A stretch of 64,000 nt of DNA from Salvator merianae (lineage: Eukaryota > Chordata > Lepidosauria > Squamata > Teiidae). Numbering within the stretch: position 1 is the stretch's first letter; every line of letters begins with the position of its first letter. The stretch is from contig QVOM02000025.1 in the NCBI GenBank assembly GCA_003586115.2, forward strand, positions 85,439,521-85,503,520. The letters are read 5' to 3'. Below, one piece after another: positions 45,487-56,694 of the stretch. Both the position numbers and the translations under genes were made by a program. The notes under the pieces are model-generated. The model was not told the DNA's origin. It did no database searches and worked only from the letters and a program-made list of their open reading frames with translations.

Positions 45487-47559
45487 GCAATCACGTGGTT
45501 CTTATGCCTCATTGCTGGTGTCAAATGGAAATATCAAAGTGAAGCTTGTGACATGTCACAAACATGTCACCTAAAGAAGATTCATTTACAGAATTCCTCC
45601 TTTACTTCCTCCCTCAAATTAGTCACAAAACTAAAAAGCCCATCACAACTGACTTTCTTCTGTTTTAGTACAATTGTAGGCACAATTATTTCTCACTTCC
45701 CCCCTGAATAATAGAAGATAAACCCCAAAGCAGAGCTGATAATGAGATTTAAATAAATGAGAGAAGCAAAACTTTCACCAGCCCTAGTGGCAGACATTCT
45801 CACATGACACTTCTCCTGGCCTTTCTATTCAAGAGTTGCGAGTCTGACATCTTGACAGTTTTAATGGGTACCCAAGAGGTACAGCAAGAATATACAGGGA
45901 TGGCGAGGGAGAGAAATTTCAGCTGCTTGTCCTCTCCGTATTCAAATGCTAAGGGATAAAAAGAAGAATAAAACAGCGATAGAGTGTTCTGAAAAGGAGG
46001 AAGATGTACATCCCTGATGTTCAAAACAAGAACTTAAATAAAGCAATTTCAGACGACCACAGGGGTCATCCCTAAGGCTAGGGGAAGTAGAACTAAAGGT
46101 GTGGCATTTTCACTTCCCTCTCAGCCTGTACCTCTGGAGTCACCCTGAGGTGGGGTGGGGGGACAGGGAACACAGACTTGGAGTGGGAGTTTCCCACTCT
46201 GGCAGATCCCATCCTGTTGATTCAGACCACAGCAGTTTGTTGGCTGATGCAAGCCAAACTAAGGGGGCTGCTTGCCTTTGTGTGATGTGGCCTCCCATTA
46301 TGGAGGATCAAAAAGTTGGCCATACCATGCAGGTGCCAATGTCCCCCAAGCCAATTCAAAAGGTGGCTGTGTAAATGGTCCTCTCTGATAGAGGGGGCAT
46401 GCCAGTAGTGACCTCCCCTCAAGACATCTTAAGGAGGGAGATGAATGCATGTGGTCCTAAGGCAACTTGTGGAGGGGAGGCATGGGCCAAAATGTTTTGT
46501 ACAGTCCAACACATCCTGCCAAACTTATTTAGATCAGAATCAGAACTGTCCTGTGTTGCAGTTGCTCTGGACTTTAATTAAGTTTAAAGACTATTTAATA
46601 TTTGACTTGAGTTGAAACAACCACAAAAGTGCTTGCTTTTTCAGACAGGCTGATTCTGGAATGAGCCTTTTTTATCTGATCTAGTGTGTGGTCCATGCTG
46701 CTAATACCATTCTCCAGCAGGCTGTTCCTCCCAAGGAGCATACTAGCCCCAGTGCAACATTTATATTGATCCCCCATGAGGCGCACAGAAAAAGAACTGC
46801 AATAGATGCCAGATGCAGTATGCAGCACCTGCTGTCCCATTTTTAACTCCCTCCTGAAATCTAGCTGCCCAGACAACCAGGTCCACATGAGGGATGGGGG
46901 TTCCACAGCTGTGAATCAGCTGTGAACCAGACTTTCCACATTATGCTGGTACCAGCTCTACCTGTACCATTTGAAATGGAAGAGGTCTGGGGCAGGACAG
47001 CTTGTGATAGCTCCCATTGCACAAGGTGAACTAGAATTGGTATCCTGAGAATACACTTTTCCTCACCTTACTGCATCAATCCTGCCTGAGTCTAGCTGGT
47101 CTCTCTGCATCTCCTGTACCTTTTCATTTTGGGGAGAAGATCTGGGGATAATTAGATTCCTCCCTCACCTCTTATGGTCCCTATTATGGCCACTGCTGTT
47201 TCTTATCTCCCACATGATGCTACTTTCTTCTTCCTGTCTAGAATGCAATCAAATCCAATAAGTCAGAATTGGTCCCTTTTAGTTTAGGAAGACACCAGCT
47301 AATGTGAGCCAGAATGAGCCCAGTCCACTCTGAAATCTGAATTCTCTGTGTTTCTCCAGCACCATGACAAACAATAACTCATCTTTGCTGTACAGTATAA
47401 GGGAAGTGAGAAGTGTTAAAATGTTCTCCATTCATTCACAATCTGCTCAAGCAAGGATACTTTAAACTCTGGGAAAGACAGTCATAGGTCTTGATTTAGG
47501 GAAACTGTTTTCTGATTTCCAATCACCATTACCCTGAAACTCCAATGTACTTGACACTT
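45487..47559. other. no recognised feature (CTNNA2 intron)
   Basis: Mixed unique sequence with no confident repeat or exon. Confidence 0.5.
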
Positions 47560-47780
47560 GGGACTTTTTCACACTTACCTGAGAGAGTGCTCCACACTGA
47601 CCGCTGGAACATTGCATCCACACCCAGATGCCACCACAGTTGTTTTGACATTGTCCAAGCCCTCCTTGGAATGTTCCAGCTGTGGACAGCTTAAAAGATG
47701 TCCACCAGCACTTCCACAGTGGCAGGAAAGGTGCATCTGCACCATTTCCAGTGGCACAAGGCAAGGGGCCTTTAGGTTTG
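47560..47780. repeat. partial family A-related element
   Basis: It begins GGGACTTTTTCACACTTACC, a typical terminus, and contains GCTGGAACATTGCATCC-like family A sequence. The right end is unclear. Confidence 0.4.
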
Positions 47781-47953
47781 AACCTTCAAGGCTTGAAGGT
47801 CTGAATTTCAAGGCTTGGTCCTCCCTCATGCAATGGACGCAATGTTCCCTCACCCAATCATGGTGAGGAGTAGGTGGGAAAAACAGAACAGGAATAGCTG
47901 CCTTTCGCATTCTTATTGCGGATGAACAGAATGGGTCCATTCCAGCACTCGAT

Positions 47954-48592
47954 GAGCCTTTCTGCACTTTCAACCATGGAATGGTTGAATCTGGCCATTC
48001 CACAGTGGAAGAGTCCCCATGATGCAGTGGCCATTTACACTGGGCCTTTCTGCACTTGGCTTTATTCTGGACTATATCTCAGAATAGGGACCTGCTATCC
48101 ACACGCTAGTGCAGATTATAGCAGGCCGCAGGTGAAGCCTGCCATAGTTCATAGTAGCATGCAAATGGCAGATCCCTATTCCAAGATATAATCTGGAATA
48201 AGGTCAAGTGCAGAAAGGGCCACTGTGAGGACTGGAATAGCCTGGAAATGGGCTTCCAGCACTCATGGTGCGAAAGCTGGCCACCCTGCCATGGCAGCAG
48301 CCACAGAAATGTCTGGCTGCTGTCATGGTGACTGGGGATGCAGCATGCAACTGTGCAGCTGCAGCTGTGCTGCAGTCTGCATCATTTGTACCCAGAAGTG
48401 GGTGTATACATAGCACATCAGGAGCGGTGTAGCTGCTCCCGGTACAGCTGTGGACAACAATTTTGTTGTCCACAGCTAGTAGTGACTGGGAGTGTTTGCA
48501 GATGCTCCCAATCTTTGGGGCTCCACAAAATGTGGATGCACTGTGCTAGTGAGCATCCGACCGCTCACTAGTACTGAAGTGCGACCAGGCCC
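47954..48592. mobile_element. family A MITE interrupted by a family E MITE
   Basis: The left end is GAGCCTTTCTGCACTTTC and the right end is AAGTGCGACCAGGCCC. Family A sequence is split at 48041/48222 by the family E element: 'ATGCAGTGGCCATTTACACT' before it and 'ACTGTGAGGACTGGAATAG' after it. Family A landmarks (GTCATGGTGACTGGGGATGC, TGTTGTCCACAGCTAGTAGT) follow. Confidence 0.8.
48042..48221. mobile_element. family E MITE nested in family A
   Basis: A 180-bp near-palindrome has ends GGGCCTTTCTGCACTTG and CAAGTGCAGAAAGGGCC (one mismatch). ACT flanks it at 48039-48041 and 48222-48224. Inner arms TTATTCTGGACTATATC and GATATAATCTGGAATAA pair. Confidence 0.85.
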
Positions 48593-49743
48593 TATGTGTG
48601 AACAGCCCCAGCTGTACCTTACACTGACCTCTCTCCAGCCTAAGCTCCATTTAGAGGATGGAAAGAGGTGGGGAGCCCACCTGTTCCGCAGTTTTAGAGA
48701 GGAAATAAAAGACCAGATACCTAAGTCCAATGGGAGATCCCATCTCCTGCTTTCAAGGAAAACCTTGTAGCATGGGAAGCCCAGTCTCATACAGAGATGC
48801 ACCAGTTTCAGGGAGCAAGAAACACTCTGCAATTGCTTTTCTGAGAAGCAGCATGAAAATAACATGAACTTGGTCTCCATCCACGAGTCCAAATAAATAA
48901 GTGCATATATCCTGGAGTTGGGAGGATTTCCCTATTATTTTATCCTGCAGTAAACAAGATCAAGAACTGTTTTGCTGAAAGACAGATTAAAAATGTTTGG
49001 AACAAAACAAATAAACATACTATTGATTACTGAAGGATGAATGCAAAAATAGTTTGCCTATTCCACGCAGGACCTCTACGGTACGATTTCACCAATTATA
49101 CACTGTGGAAGAGGGGCTGTTTTCCATATGCCCTTGTTGACTGAAACAGCTGCCCCCTGACAAATTGTACAGTGACAATATCTCATCACACCCACAAAAT
49201 CGGGGGTGCTCTCCCCCCTGTAAATTTGGTTGAGAAACACGTCTGAAGGCGTTAGCTAAATGCAACTGAGATATTCTCTTCCCTGAAAAGATAAACACAT
49301 CTTGGGTTATTATTATGATTGTCGCCATCAACATTAAAATTAGTGCTGTAAATAACAGAGTAAGAGCAGAATGAAAATAATCAGCTATACATTTCAACAG
49401 GCATACAGTGAGCAAATGGTTCGGGCAGGTTATCTATTCCAGGTTGACACTAGAATCTGAATACGGTACTTGTGGATGTTTTGGGGTGAGCCAGGCAACC
49501 CCAGTCAACGCAGATGATATCCACTAGAGATATAGGAATGATGTCATCTCCTACTACCTGAAATGAGCTGATAGAATTGGCAGAGATGGCACAATTTAAA
49601 CCATTGTCTGCAGCAGACAACCTTGCCATCAATGCTATGCATGTGTGGGTAACTGCAGAATGACATAGGAAGCGTGCAGCCATGATCAGAACTCTTCAGT
49701 GCACCTTCAACTTTTAAAACTTATTTTGCTTGAGAAAGAATCT
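48593..49743. other. no recognised feature (CTNNA2 intron)
   Basis: Unique sequence. A 108-codon minus-strand frame at 49089-49415 with one hydrophobic run has no recognisable family and is probably chance. Confidence 0.5.
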
Positions 49744-49748
49744 TTAGG

Positions 49749-49969
49749 GGCCCAGTCACACCTAAGTTTTAATCCAGCTTGAGTCCACTTTTGGATTCAA
49801 AGAACCCATCAGCAAAGTGACTAATCATTTTCTTTCTACATGATTTAACCCAAAGGTGGATTTTCTGAGTTAGATAATGCTGAAAGAAAACATCTTATTA
49901 CTTCACTGGTGTGTTCTCTCAGTTTGAAAGCAGACCAAAACTGGATTGAAACTTAGGTAGGACTGGGCC
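49749..49969. mobile_element. family H MITE (palindromic, 221 bp)
   Basis: The ends are GGCCCAGTCACACCTAAGTT and the complement of AACTTAGGTAGGACTGGGCC. TTAGG (or TTA) flanks it at 49744-49748 and 49970-49974. The arms stay complementary far inward, as in TTTTCTTTCTACATGATTTA versus GATAATGCTGAAAGAAAA. Confidence 0.82.
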
Positions 49970-50048
49970 TTAGGTAAAACTTGTCAGTCATTATAAATGA
50001 TCATGCCTATTACATCCAATGTCTTTCTCTGCTCATTTTCTTAACTAG

Positions 50049-50350
50049 GGTTGCATCTCCACTTACTAGATGAGATGCCTAGTAAAGTTCCTTCTGCCAC
50101 TGCATCTCCAAATGCAGAGGCAGTAGGGACCTTGCAGTGATCATGCTCCCCCATTACCGAGTGTGACTGGGGTGTCATTTTCCGAGGACACAATTTTGCT
50201 GCCCTCAACTAAGGTACTTTGGAGGGCCTCTGTGAATGACACTTCCTCACTCAAAAATAGAGACAAGGGGACATCATTTGGAGTGGAGATCAAGCCACCT
50301 TCATCATATGTCCTGGAAAAACGTGTCTCCATTTTAGAGTGGAGACACAG
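50049..50350. mobile_element. family D MITE
   Basis: It starts GGTTGCATCTCCACTTACTA, as at 17752. Candidate right ends are GAGTGGAGATCAAGCC (50296) or GAGTGGAGACACAGTGGG near 50352, so the right boundary is uncertain. Confidence 0.55.
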
Positions 50351-50614
50351 TGGGATGTGAAATTGAGCAGCATCTGTATAAAGCACTCTGCATAAAGATG
50401 GCTTATAATTAGTCACCTACCTTATTAACTGGGACATTAAAATTGTCCTAGAAGTCTCATTCCATCCTATCCCTACTTATTCAGATAGCTGCAATGCCAT
50501 TGTTGGAATTATTTCCTGTCTTAACTCAGTCTTAGGATGGCCACCTAGGTAAAAAGAAACTCTCCAGCTATTGAAAAATTCCTTTTGGGAGCATAAGTTC
50601 CCAAGGACTATGGA

Positions 50615-51089
50615 GGGCCTGTTAACGCTTTACTGCTAGTGAGTGATTGGACACTTGCTAGCACAGTCTTCCACATTCTGCAGTGGCCCGAGTAATTGAA
50701 CACATCTGCAGAAGCTCCCAATCACTACTGGCTGTGGAAAACAAAATTGTTGTTCACAGCTGTACCAGGAGCAGCTTGACTGCTCCCAGTACACAGCATT
50801 TACACCCACTTCCAGGTGAGAATGCTGCAGGTTGCAGCGTGGCACAGTGCAGTTGTGGCTGCACAGCTACGTGCTGTATCCCCAGTTACGATGGCAGCAG
50901 CTGGACATTTCTGCAACTGCTGTCATGGCAGGGCAGGCAGAATTCTCACTGCAGGTACTGGAAGCCTGGTTCCAGGTTGTTTCGGTTCTTACAGTGCAGA
51001 TGGCCACTGCACCACAGGGACTGTTCCATCTTGGAATGGTCAGATTCAGCCATTCCAAGATGGAAAGATGGAAAATGCAAAAAAGTCCC
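50615..51089. mobile_element. family A MITE
   Basis: It starts GGGCCTGTTAACGCTTTACT and ends GCAAAAAAGTCCC. It carries CTGCTAGTGAGTGATTGG, TGTTGTTCACAGCTGTACC, GTACACAGCATTTACACCC and the GGCCACTGCACCACAGGGAC block shared with the other family A copies. Confidence 0.78.
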
Positions 51090-51289
51090 TTTGCTAATGA
51101 CCATGACAAATGCAGTCCAATAAAGGAACTTCACTAAACTTCGAGGTAGTGCCTGCAAATTATTAAAATGTAAGTGGACAGACTGGCTGTGCTCTCTTAC
51201 GAGAAGTAAAAGACAGACTTGCAAAGAGCATACAGCAATCATTAGTCTTTTCTACCTTCATCTCCATCTTAGGACATGAAGGGCCCGAA

Positions 51290-51673
51290 GGGCCTGCACC
51301 TACACATTAGTGCAGAACTGCAGAAGCCCCACCATTGCTAGTACACTTTGTCCACACTGGATGATGATACGAACTGGGATAGGGTGCCAAAATGCCACCA
51401 TTTGCTAGTCCAAGTATGGACCTCTTTAAAGGCTACAGCCAGTCTAGTGGTAGCATTCTAGACCACAAAGAATATGCAGAAGGTACACTTTGTAGTCTGG
51501 AATACACTGATGTGCCCATTTCAGAGTCAGCACTTGAGTATGAGAACAGATCCAGTTGTCCAGAATACAGACAGCCCTATCCTACTACACTGGCAACCTG
51601 TCTTAGGATGGGACAAGTTGCCCATCCTGAACTAGGATATCCCAGAATATGGTAATCCAATGTGGAAACAGCC
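51290..51673. mobile_element. family C-related MITE
   Basis: It starts GGGCCTGCACCTACAC and ends CCAATGTGGAAACAGCC. CACAAAGAATATGCAGAAGG is a family C landmark. A family A copy begins 3 bp later. Confidence 0.62.
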
Positions 51674-51676
51674 TTT

Positions 51677-52059
51677 GGGCCTGTTCGCGCTTAATCACTA
51701 GTGAGCAATCGGATGCACAATAGTGAGGTGTATCCACATTTCATGGAGACACACCCAGTCGCTATGGCTGTGGAGCACAAAACAGCTGTACCAAGAGCAG
51801 CTGGACTGCTCCCAGTATGTAGTATTCACACCTACATCTGGGTGAAAATGCTGAGTGGCATGGCTGCAGCTGCACACTAGTGTACTGCATCCCTGATTGC
51901 CATGGCAGCAGCCAGCCAGCATTCACACTGCAAGCGCTGGAAGGTTGATGCCAGGATCTTCCATCCCTCGCAGTGCAGATGGCCACTGTGCAACGTGGAC
52001 TGTTCTACCATGGAATGTTTGGAATCGAACATCCCATGGTGAGAAGTATGAAAAGGCCC
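51677..52059. mobile_element. family A MITE, 3 bp from a family C copy
   Basis: The left end is GGGCCTGTTCGCGCTTAATC and the right end AAGTATGAAAAGGCCC. Internal landmarks include TGATTGCCATGGCAGCAGCC and CTCGCAGTGCAGATGGCCAC. It lies about 200 bp from the CTNNA2 alternative exon, on its downstream side. Confidence 0.8.
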
Positions 52060-52254
52060 AAGTTTGTAACTCTCTTTATAACTTTTTTTAATGAAGATTC
52101 CTAAATTATATCAGCCACTGAGGAGAAACATGTCTTCTTTTTGACATTTGGAAATGAACTGAAATGATAAACCATTTTGACTGCAAGGAGACCCAAAACT
52201 GAAACTCCTGAAGCTTGTATGGAAAGTCACATAGATTAGAAACGAGTTACTCAC

Positions 52255-52398
52255 CATGGAAGAGTCACCGCCTCCGTTTGCAAGCGTAGCTCCCTCAGCA
52301 CAGGTAGGTAGGTGGGTAGAAAGTTGACTAGCCCTGCCCCCATCTATGACATCACACTCTACCTCATAAAAGGTAGTGAAAGTGCTCTGAACTCCAGT
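52255..52398 (-). CDS. CTNNA2: CTNNA2 alternative 48-codon exon (alpha-N-catenin II insert)
   Basis: A 144-bp open exon on the minus strand encodes exactly 48 residues. It starts TGVQSTFTTFYEVECDVIDG, continues RASQLSTHLPTCAEG and ends GDSSM. I recognise it as the alternatively spliced insert known to distinguish alpha-N-catenin isoform II from isoform I. It is preceded by an acceptor (CAG at 52399-52401) and followed by a consensus donor (ATG|GTGAGT, the GTGAGT at 52249-52254). Both junctions are in phase 0, so inclusion or skipping keeps the terminal exon in frame. The insert enters the actin-binding region just before LDSATSLIQ. Relative to mammalian sequence as I remember it, the first half is nearly unchanged and the variable part is the short Gly/Ser/Asn-rich segment near the end. 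The next exon lies 27.2 kb downstream at 25097. Confidence 0.94.
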
Positions 52399-52977
52399 CT
52401 GATTTCCGAGAGATACAGAAAAGAAAGAGTGAGAGAGAGAGCAAGAGAAATATTGTGCCCTATTGCAGGGGGAGGGGGAGGGGCTGGGATGGCATGGCAA
52501 ACAGATGCTGAAAGAGCTAGGCTCAACAGAGTAGTCAGGAGCTCTTCGGCAATGAGTAACCCTGCTTTTTTATTTTTCTCTTGCTCCCCTAGCATAGGTA
52601 AGCCAAGCACCAGTATGGCTCTGCAAATAGGGTGAAATACAGGGTTTAACTTAAAATTAACTGGGGAAAGACTGGCCTTCAAATTAAAAACAAAAACAAA
52701 AACAAACTAAGTTGGAATCAAGGGGAATATTCCATTGCAGCAAAGTCCAGCTTTCTGACCCCATATTTAGTTCAAATAACAGATTGGGTAATTCTGGGTA
52801 AACAGTAGTAGTGACTGGTTTCTGTATGTGCACCAGAAGCATCTGGAAGCAGAATGCAAAGGTTGGTCAGGCTTTTGCTGCACAATTCAGGCTTTAAAGA
52901 AGCCCAACAAAACTCTGCACAGTGCCTCTGGGTGCTTCTGGATATGCAAAAAAACAGTCAATGTTGCCTGAATCCAA

Positions 52978-53179
52978 GGCTGCATTCACACCTAAGTTTT
53001 AATCCAACTTCAGTCTACTTTCAGAGTGGGAGAACACACCAGCAAAGTGGCAAGCTGTTTTCTTTCAGTATTATTTAACTCAGAAAATCTACCTTTGGGG
53101 TAGGTAATGTGGAAAGAAAATAACTTGTTACCTTGCTGATGTATACTCTCACTCTAAAATTTAGGTGTGAACACAGTCC
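52978..53179. mobile_element. family H MITE
   Basis: It begins GGCTGCATTCACACCTAAGT and ends TTTAGGTGTGAACACAGTCC. It has the same palindromic interior as 49749-49969 (CAGCAAAGTGGCAAGC; TTATTTAACTCAGAAAATC). Flanks are CAA and AAA. Confidence 0.8.
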
Positions 53180-54190
53180 AAAATGCAATACCCAGAAGAA
53201 CCAAAAGGATTCAGAAACTTGATTCTGCTCCTGAATCCTTTTGGCTCTACTTGGTGCTTTGGGGCATGCCTGTGGGTACAGTTACCACTCTAGGGCACGT
53301 GAAGTTCCTTTTGAGCTTTGTATCCTCGATTATGCCTTGTGTTTATTCATAGAGAAATGGTAGAAGATGGAGATCTGTCCAAGGCAGGAATGCCACAGGC
53401 TTTACTTTTTGGCTGACTGATGAATCACTGGTTTTTGAATATTATGCTAGAAAGATCCCCATCCCAAAGAGATGCCTATGATTGGCACAGGGGCTATTAT
53501 TAGCTGAAGTCCAGCAGTGTTTGCTATACTGTGTGCATGCACGCATGTGGATATGAGTATTTGGGTGGTCAGTATGAATTAGATCTAACAAGGAAGGGAA
53601 GGGATATTTCTTGTCTAGGGGATCCTCTCCTCCAGGCTTTTAGGGCCTAGGAATGATCTATCAACTGCCTTTCCAAAAGTGTGGGACAAATTCTGCTATG
53701 CTGTGTTGAGGAAGAAAATGAATGGCATGATTCAGTGTTTTGCAATGCTCACTTAAAAAGCTCAAGGGATTTTAACAAAATGATACAATTTTTTTCTGCT
53801 AAGTCTTGCAGCTACATCCGGTGATGTTTCACTGAAGTATTTCTCTCATGAAATGTGATTTTTTTAAAAAGAAATGGGAATGAAATTTGCAAACATTTCG
53901 CTTTTACTCTCCTTCAAGAAAAGCAACCATAGATACTGGTGTCTATAACTTCTCTTCAGCATTTCAGGTGTGGCCACAGAATCCCAGAAATTAGCCTCTC
54001 TTGATTTACAGATTGAGAAACCGAAGAGCGGTATTTTTAGTAAGGCCCTATTCTTAGGCTCTGTATTAGCTTGGTCTGTTCTAAGATGAAACCCAACAGC
54101 ATCTTAAGGGCACAGCACTAACCAACACTGTGCAAGGGGGCACAAACACTTTGTTTAGATTATAGGCTACTATATAGGTTAGGGTGGAAT
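53180..54190. other. no recognised feature (CTNNA2 intron)
   Basis: Unique sequence between the family H MITE and the short palindromic repeat. Confidence 0.5.
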
Positions 54191-54320
54191 TTCCCAAACT
54201 TTGGTCTCCAGATGATGTTGGGCTAAAACTCTCATTAACCCCAGCCAGTGTGCCCAATGTCAAGGAGAAATGGAAACTGTAGTTTAACAGCCTCGGGAGG
54301 CGCAGGTTTGGGAACCTCTG
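54191..54320. repeat. short palindromic repeat (CCCAAACTTTGG type)
   Basis: The left arm TTCCCAAACTTTGG and right arm CGCAGGTTTGGGAA flank AAACTCTCATTAACCCCAGC and GAAACTGTAGTTTAACAGCC. This is a common reptile short interspersed palindrome. Lone arms occur near 29225-29295 and 35810-35880. Confidence 0.6.
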
Positions 54321-54331
54321 GTTTAGACATT

Positions 54332-54510
54332 GGCCCTTTCTGCGCTGGGCCTTATTCTGGATCAAATTCCAAAATAGGGACCTGTCATCCACGTGTTAGT
54401 GCAGACTCTGGCAGACTCTGGCCACAGCTTGCTGTAATTTGCACTTGCAGGCAGATGGCAGGTCCCTATTCCAGGATATAATCCAGAATATGGCCGAAGG
54501 CAGAAAGGAC
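54332..54510. mobile_element. family E MITE
   Basis: It starts GGCCCTTTCTGCGCTGGGC. The inner arms TTATTCTGGATCAAATTCC and 'GGATATAATCCAGAATA' and the shared AATAGGGACCTG core match the copy at 48042-48221. It ends GGCAGAAAGGAC. Confidence 0.8.
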
Positions 54511-55847
54511 TATTATTTACCTCTTCAGCTCTGAGCAAAACTTGGATTAAAAATAGATTAGGTTGCAAGACAGCCACTTTGCATGTGAAAATGCTTAAAT
54601 TGTGGACAGAAAAACCTTTCTGTTATGCATTTATCATTTTGCATTTCAAGCCAGCAACATTCATGTTTTTGAGCTAGGAAATGGGGATTTTACTGGCCCA
54701 CAAAACAAAACAAAACAAAATCTTACCAAGCCCCTTTTTGTTATCCCTGGTTATTTCTGGGTTTGATGAGTGGCACTTAATTTTAGCAGTATGATGCATC
54801 ATAGATTATAGTGAAGAAAAATCCAATACAACCCCATAAACTGATTGGAAAAGATTTTAAGGGGCTTCAGTACTGGTTAGCATTGATAAGGCCACAGTTG
54901 ACAGTTTGCCTTAGGTTCTCAATTCTAGAAATATGATTTGTTAAGACACAAGAAAGATCTTGAGCAGAATAAAAATGCTGGAGGATAAGATTTAATGAAT
55001 GGGAAGAGAGAGAGAGAGGCAGAGAAAGACAGAAAGTTTGGCTGCACAATGAGCCAAATACGGAACATATCTAAAATATTTGGAAGACATGCTGTACTTC
55101 AAAAGAGAAGAAATGGCACATCAAGTTCTTGTGATTAGTTATCAAACTAATGGAAGGAACAGGAAAGTTTTATCAGACAGGAAGTAGATGCAATACAGAA
55201 TTAGATCTCTCTTCTGCGTGCAAGCAATTTAAAGCTGAAAACGATTAAGGCAAATGGATGAAGAGTCACAATTTACAAGAAAGCTGTAGTATCTAAATGA
55301 CTGATAGATAATCAATTAGTTCAGTTATGATTGCATGTGAAATAACTTTTCAGCTAGAGCGGTGGAAGAGCAGACAGAAATTGCATGGGTGTTAGCAGGC
55401 AGACCAGTGCTTGCTGCTTACACTACAGAACACAAAGCAGGAAGAATTGATAAGAATACTTTGAAGACTGATGGATGTAGGGCAAGGAACATAACTGAAA
55501 CAAACGATAGTACTCTTGCATTTAACAAAGTCAAAGAGAAGCCATGTCCCATTTAAGAAAAGCTAATGAGATTCCAAGGAATGCAAGGGGAGAAATTCAA
55601 GACACAGACAATTGTCTTCCCAATGCAAGCTTTCTCCACAGGATTAAAAAAAAAAAAAAAAAGTTTTTATGGAAGAGATAAGTTAAAAGACCTTCCATGA
55701 TGCAGTCCTGAAAATCCTGAACATTTAAAAGTGCTTGCACAATAGCGTTGTCAGTATCAAATAAAAAACAATAGAATTTTGTAATGGAGAACTACTGCAT
55801 TAACATTGTCTTGAGTACATAGCATAAAACCCAGATTTTCTAATAAG
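54511..55847. other. no recognised feature (CTNNA2 intron)
   Basis: AT-rich unique sequence with short (CAAAA)n at about 54702-54720 and an A-run near 55645-55661. Confidence 0.5.
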
Positions 55848-55994
55848 GGAGTGGCTTTAGCTCAGTGGTAGAACAAACTGTCTGGAAAGCAGAGGGTTGC
55901 TGGTTCAATCTTCAGCCTCTCCCCAGAAGTAGGCAATGGCAAACCACTTCTGCATCTCTGCCCAAAACAAGCTGAATAGAAGTTCCCATGGAGT
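55848..55994 (+). mobile_element. tRNA-derived SINE, 3' truncated
   Basis: It has the same family head as 39551 (GGGAGTGGCTTTAGCTCAGT, box B GCTGGTTCAATC) and the body AGTAGGCAATGGCAAACCAC. It stops at CCCATGGAG without the GTCGG-type tail, and a second copy begins at once. Confidence 0.82.
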
Positions 55995-55996
55995 CT

Positions 55997-56181
55997 GGGA
56001 GTGGCTGTAGCTCAGTGGCAGAGACAAACTGCCTGGAAAGCAGAGGGTTGCAGGTTCGCTCCCCAGCCTCTCCCTGGAGGCAGACAATGGCAAACCAATT
56101 CTGTATCTCTGCCAAGGAAACTATACAGTGGTGCCCATGCAGTCAAGGAGGAGTTGGTCACAACTCAGTAGTACCCAACAA
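55997..56181 (+). mobile_element. tRNA-derived SINE, second of a tandem pair
   Basis: The head is GGGAGTGGCTGTAGCTCAGT and box B is GCAGGTTCGCTCCC. The tail AGGAGTTGGTCACAACTCAG matches the 3' end of the 39551 copy. It follows the truncated copy by about 2 bp. Confidence 0.83.
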
Positions 56182-56694
56182 CGTATTTTCCAATACCAAA
56201 TCAGCATATTTGCTTAACTTTCAGGATAATAATCAGTTTTCTGTGAACCACATTCTCAATCAACAATGTTCATTTCGCACCTCCTGTGAAACTGTTAGCA
56301 GAAGACATCACACCTAAACTACCTGGGAACATAACTAATGCCTGTGTTCTTCTTTGGCTGAGTTCATTCTATGGTGAGTGTGTTATATTCAGATGAAACA
56401 ATGGCACATGACCAGACCCACAGTAGACTTCAGTTCCTCCCACCTGGCTCAGTAGCTGAAGCAGATTTTTCAAGGAACTGATCTTGCCAGTACATCTGGC
56501 AATGGTAAGAAAATTTCATTCCTGCTGTGTTTTCAGCAAACTCTTAGAGATCTGTGCTGAATCGATGTTTATTTGCATGGATTTCCTTAACGGACAGATT
56601 TCCATAAGTATGGATTTTCATTTTCCAGTTCCATGTAAATGGACAGAACCTTGAATACACCAGTTTTTGCACAAAATCCAAATCTATATATTAT

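Larger units (their letters stand above)
25098..52254 (-). other. CTNNA2 last intron (alternative exon to terminal exon)
   Basis: The intron lies between the GTGAGT donor at 52249-52254 and the CAG acceptor at 25098-25100. It is 27,157 bp long. It holds LINE pieces, SINEs, many MITEs, a minisatellite and an N gap. I found no further alpha-catenin exon in it, which is expected because the 48-codon exon is known to sit directly before the terminal exon. Confidence 0.85.

Noticed and set aside
49089..49415. 108-codon minus-strand frame with one hydrophobic stretch
   Set aside because: No family resemblance, in-phase splice sites or codon signature; treated as chance.
39551..56181. Functional tRNA genes at the SINE heads
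   Set aside because: Box A and B are present, but the heads continue into a SINE body and cannot fold as complete tRNAs with an acceptor stem.
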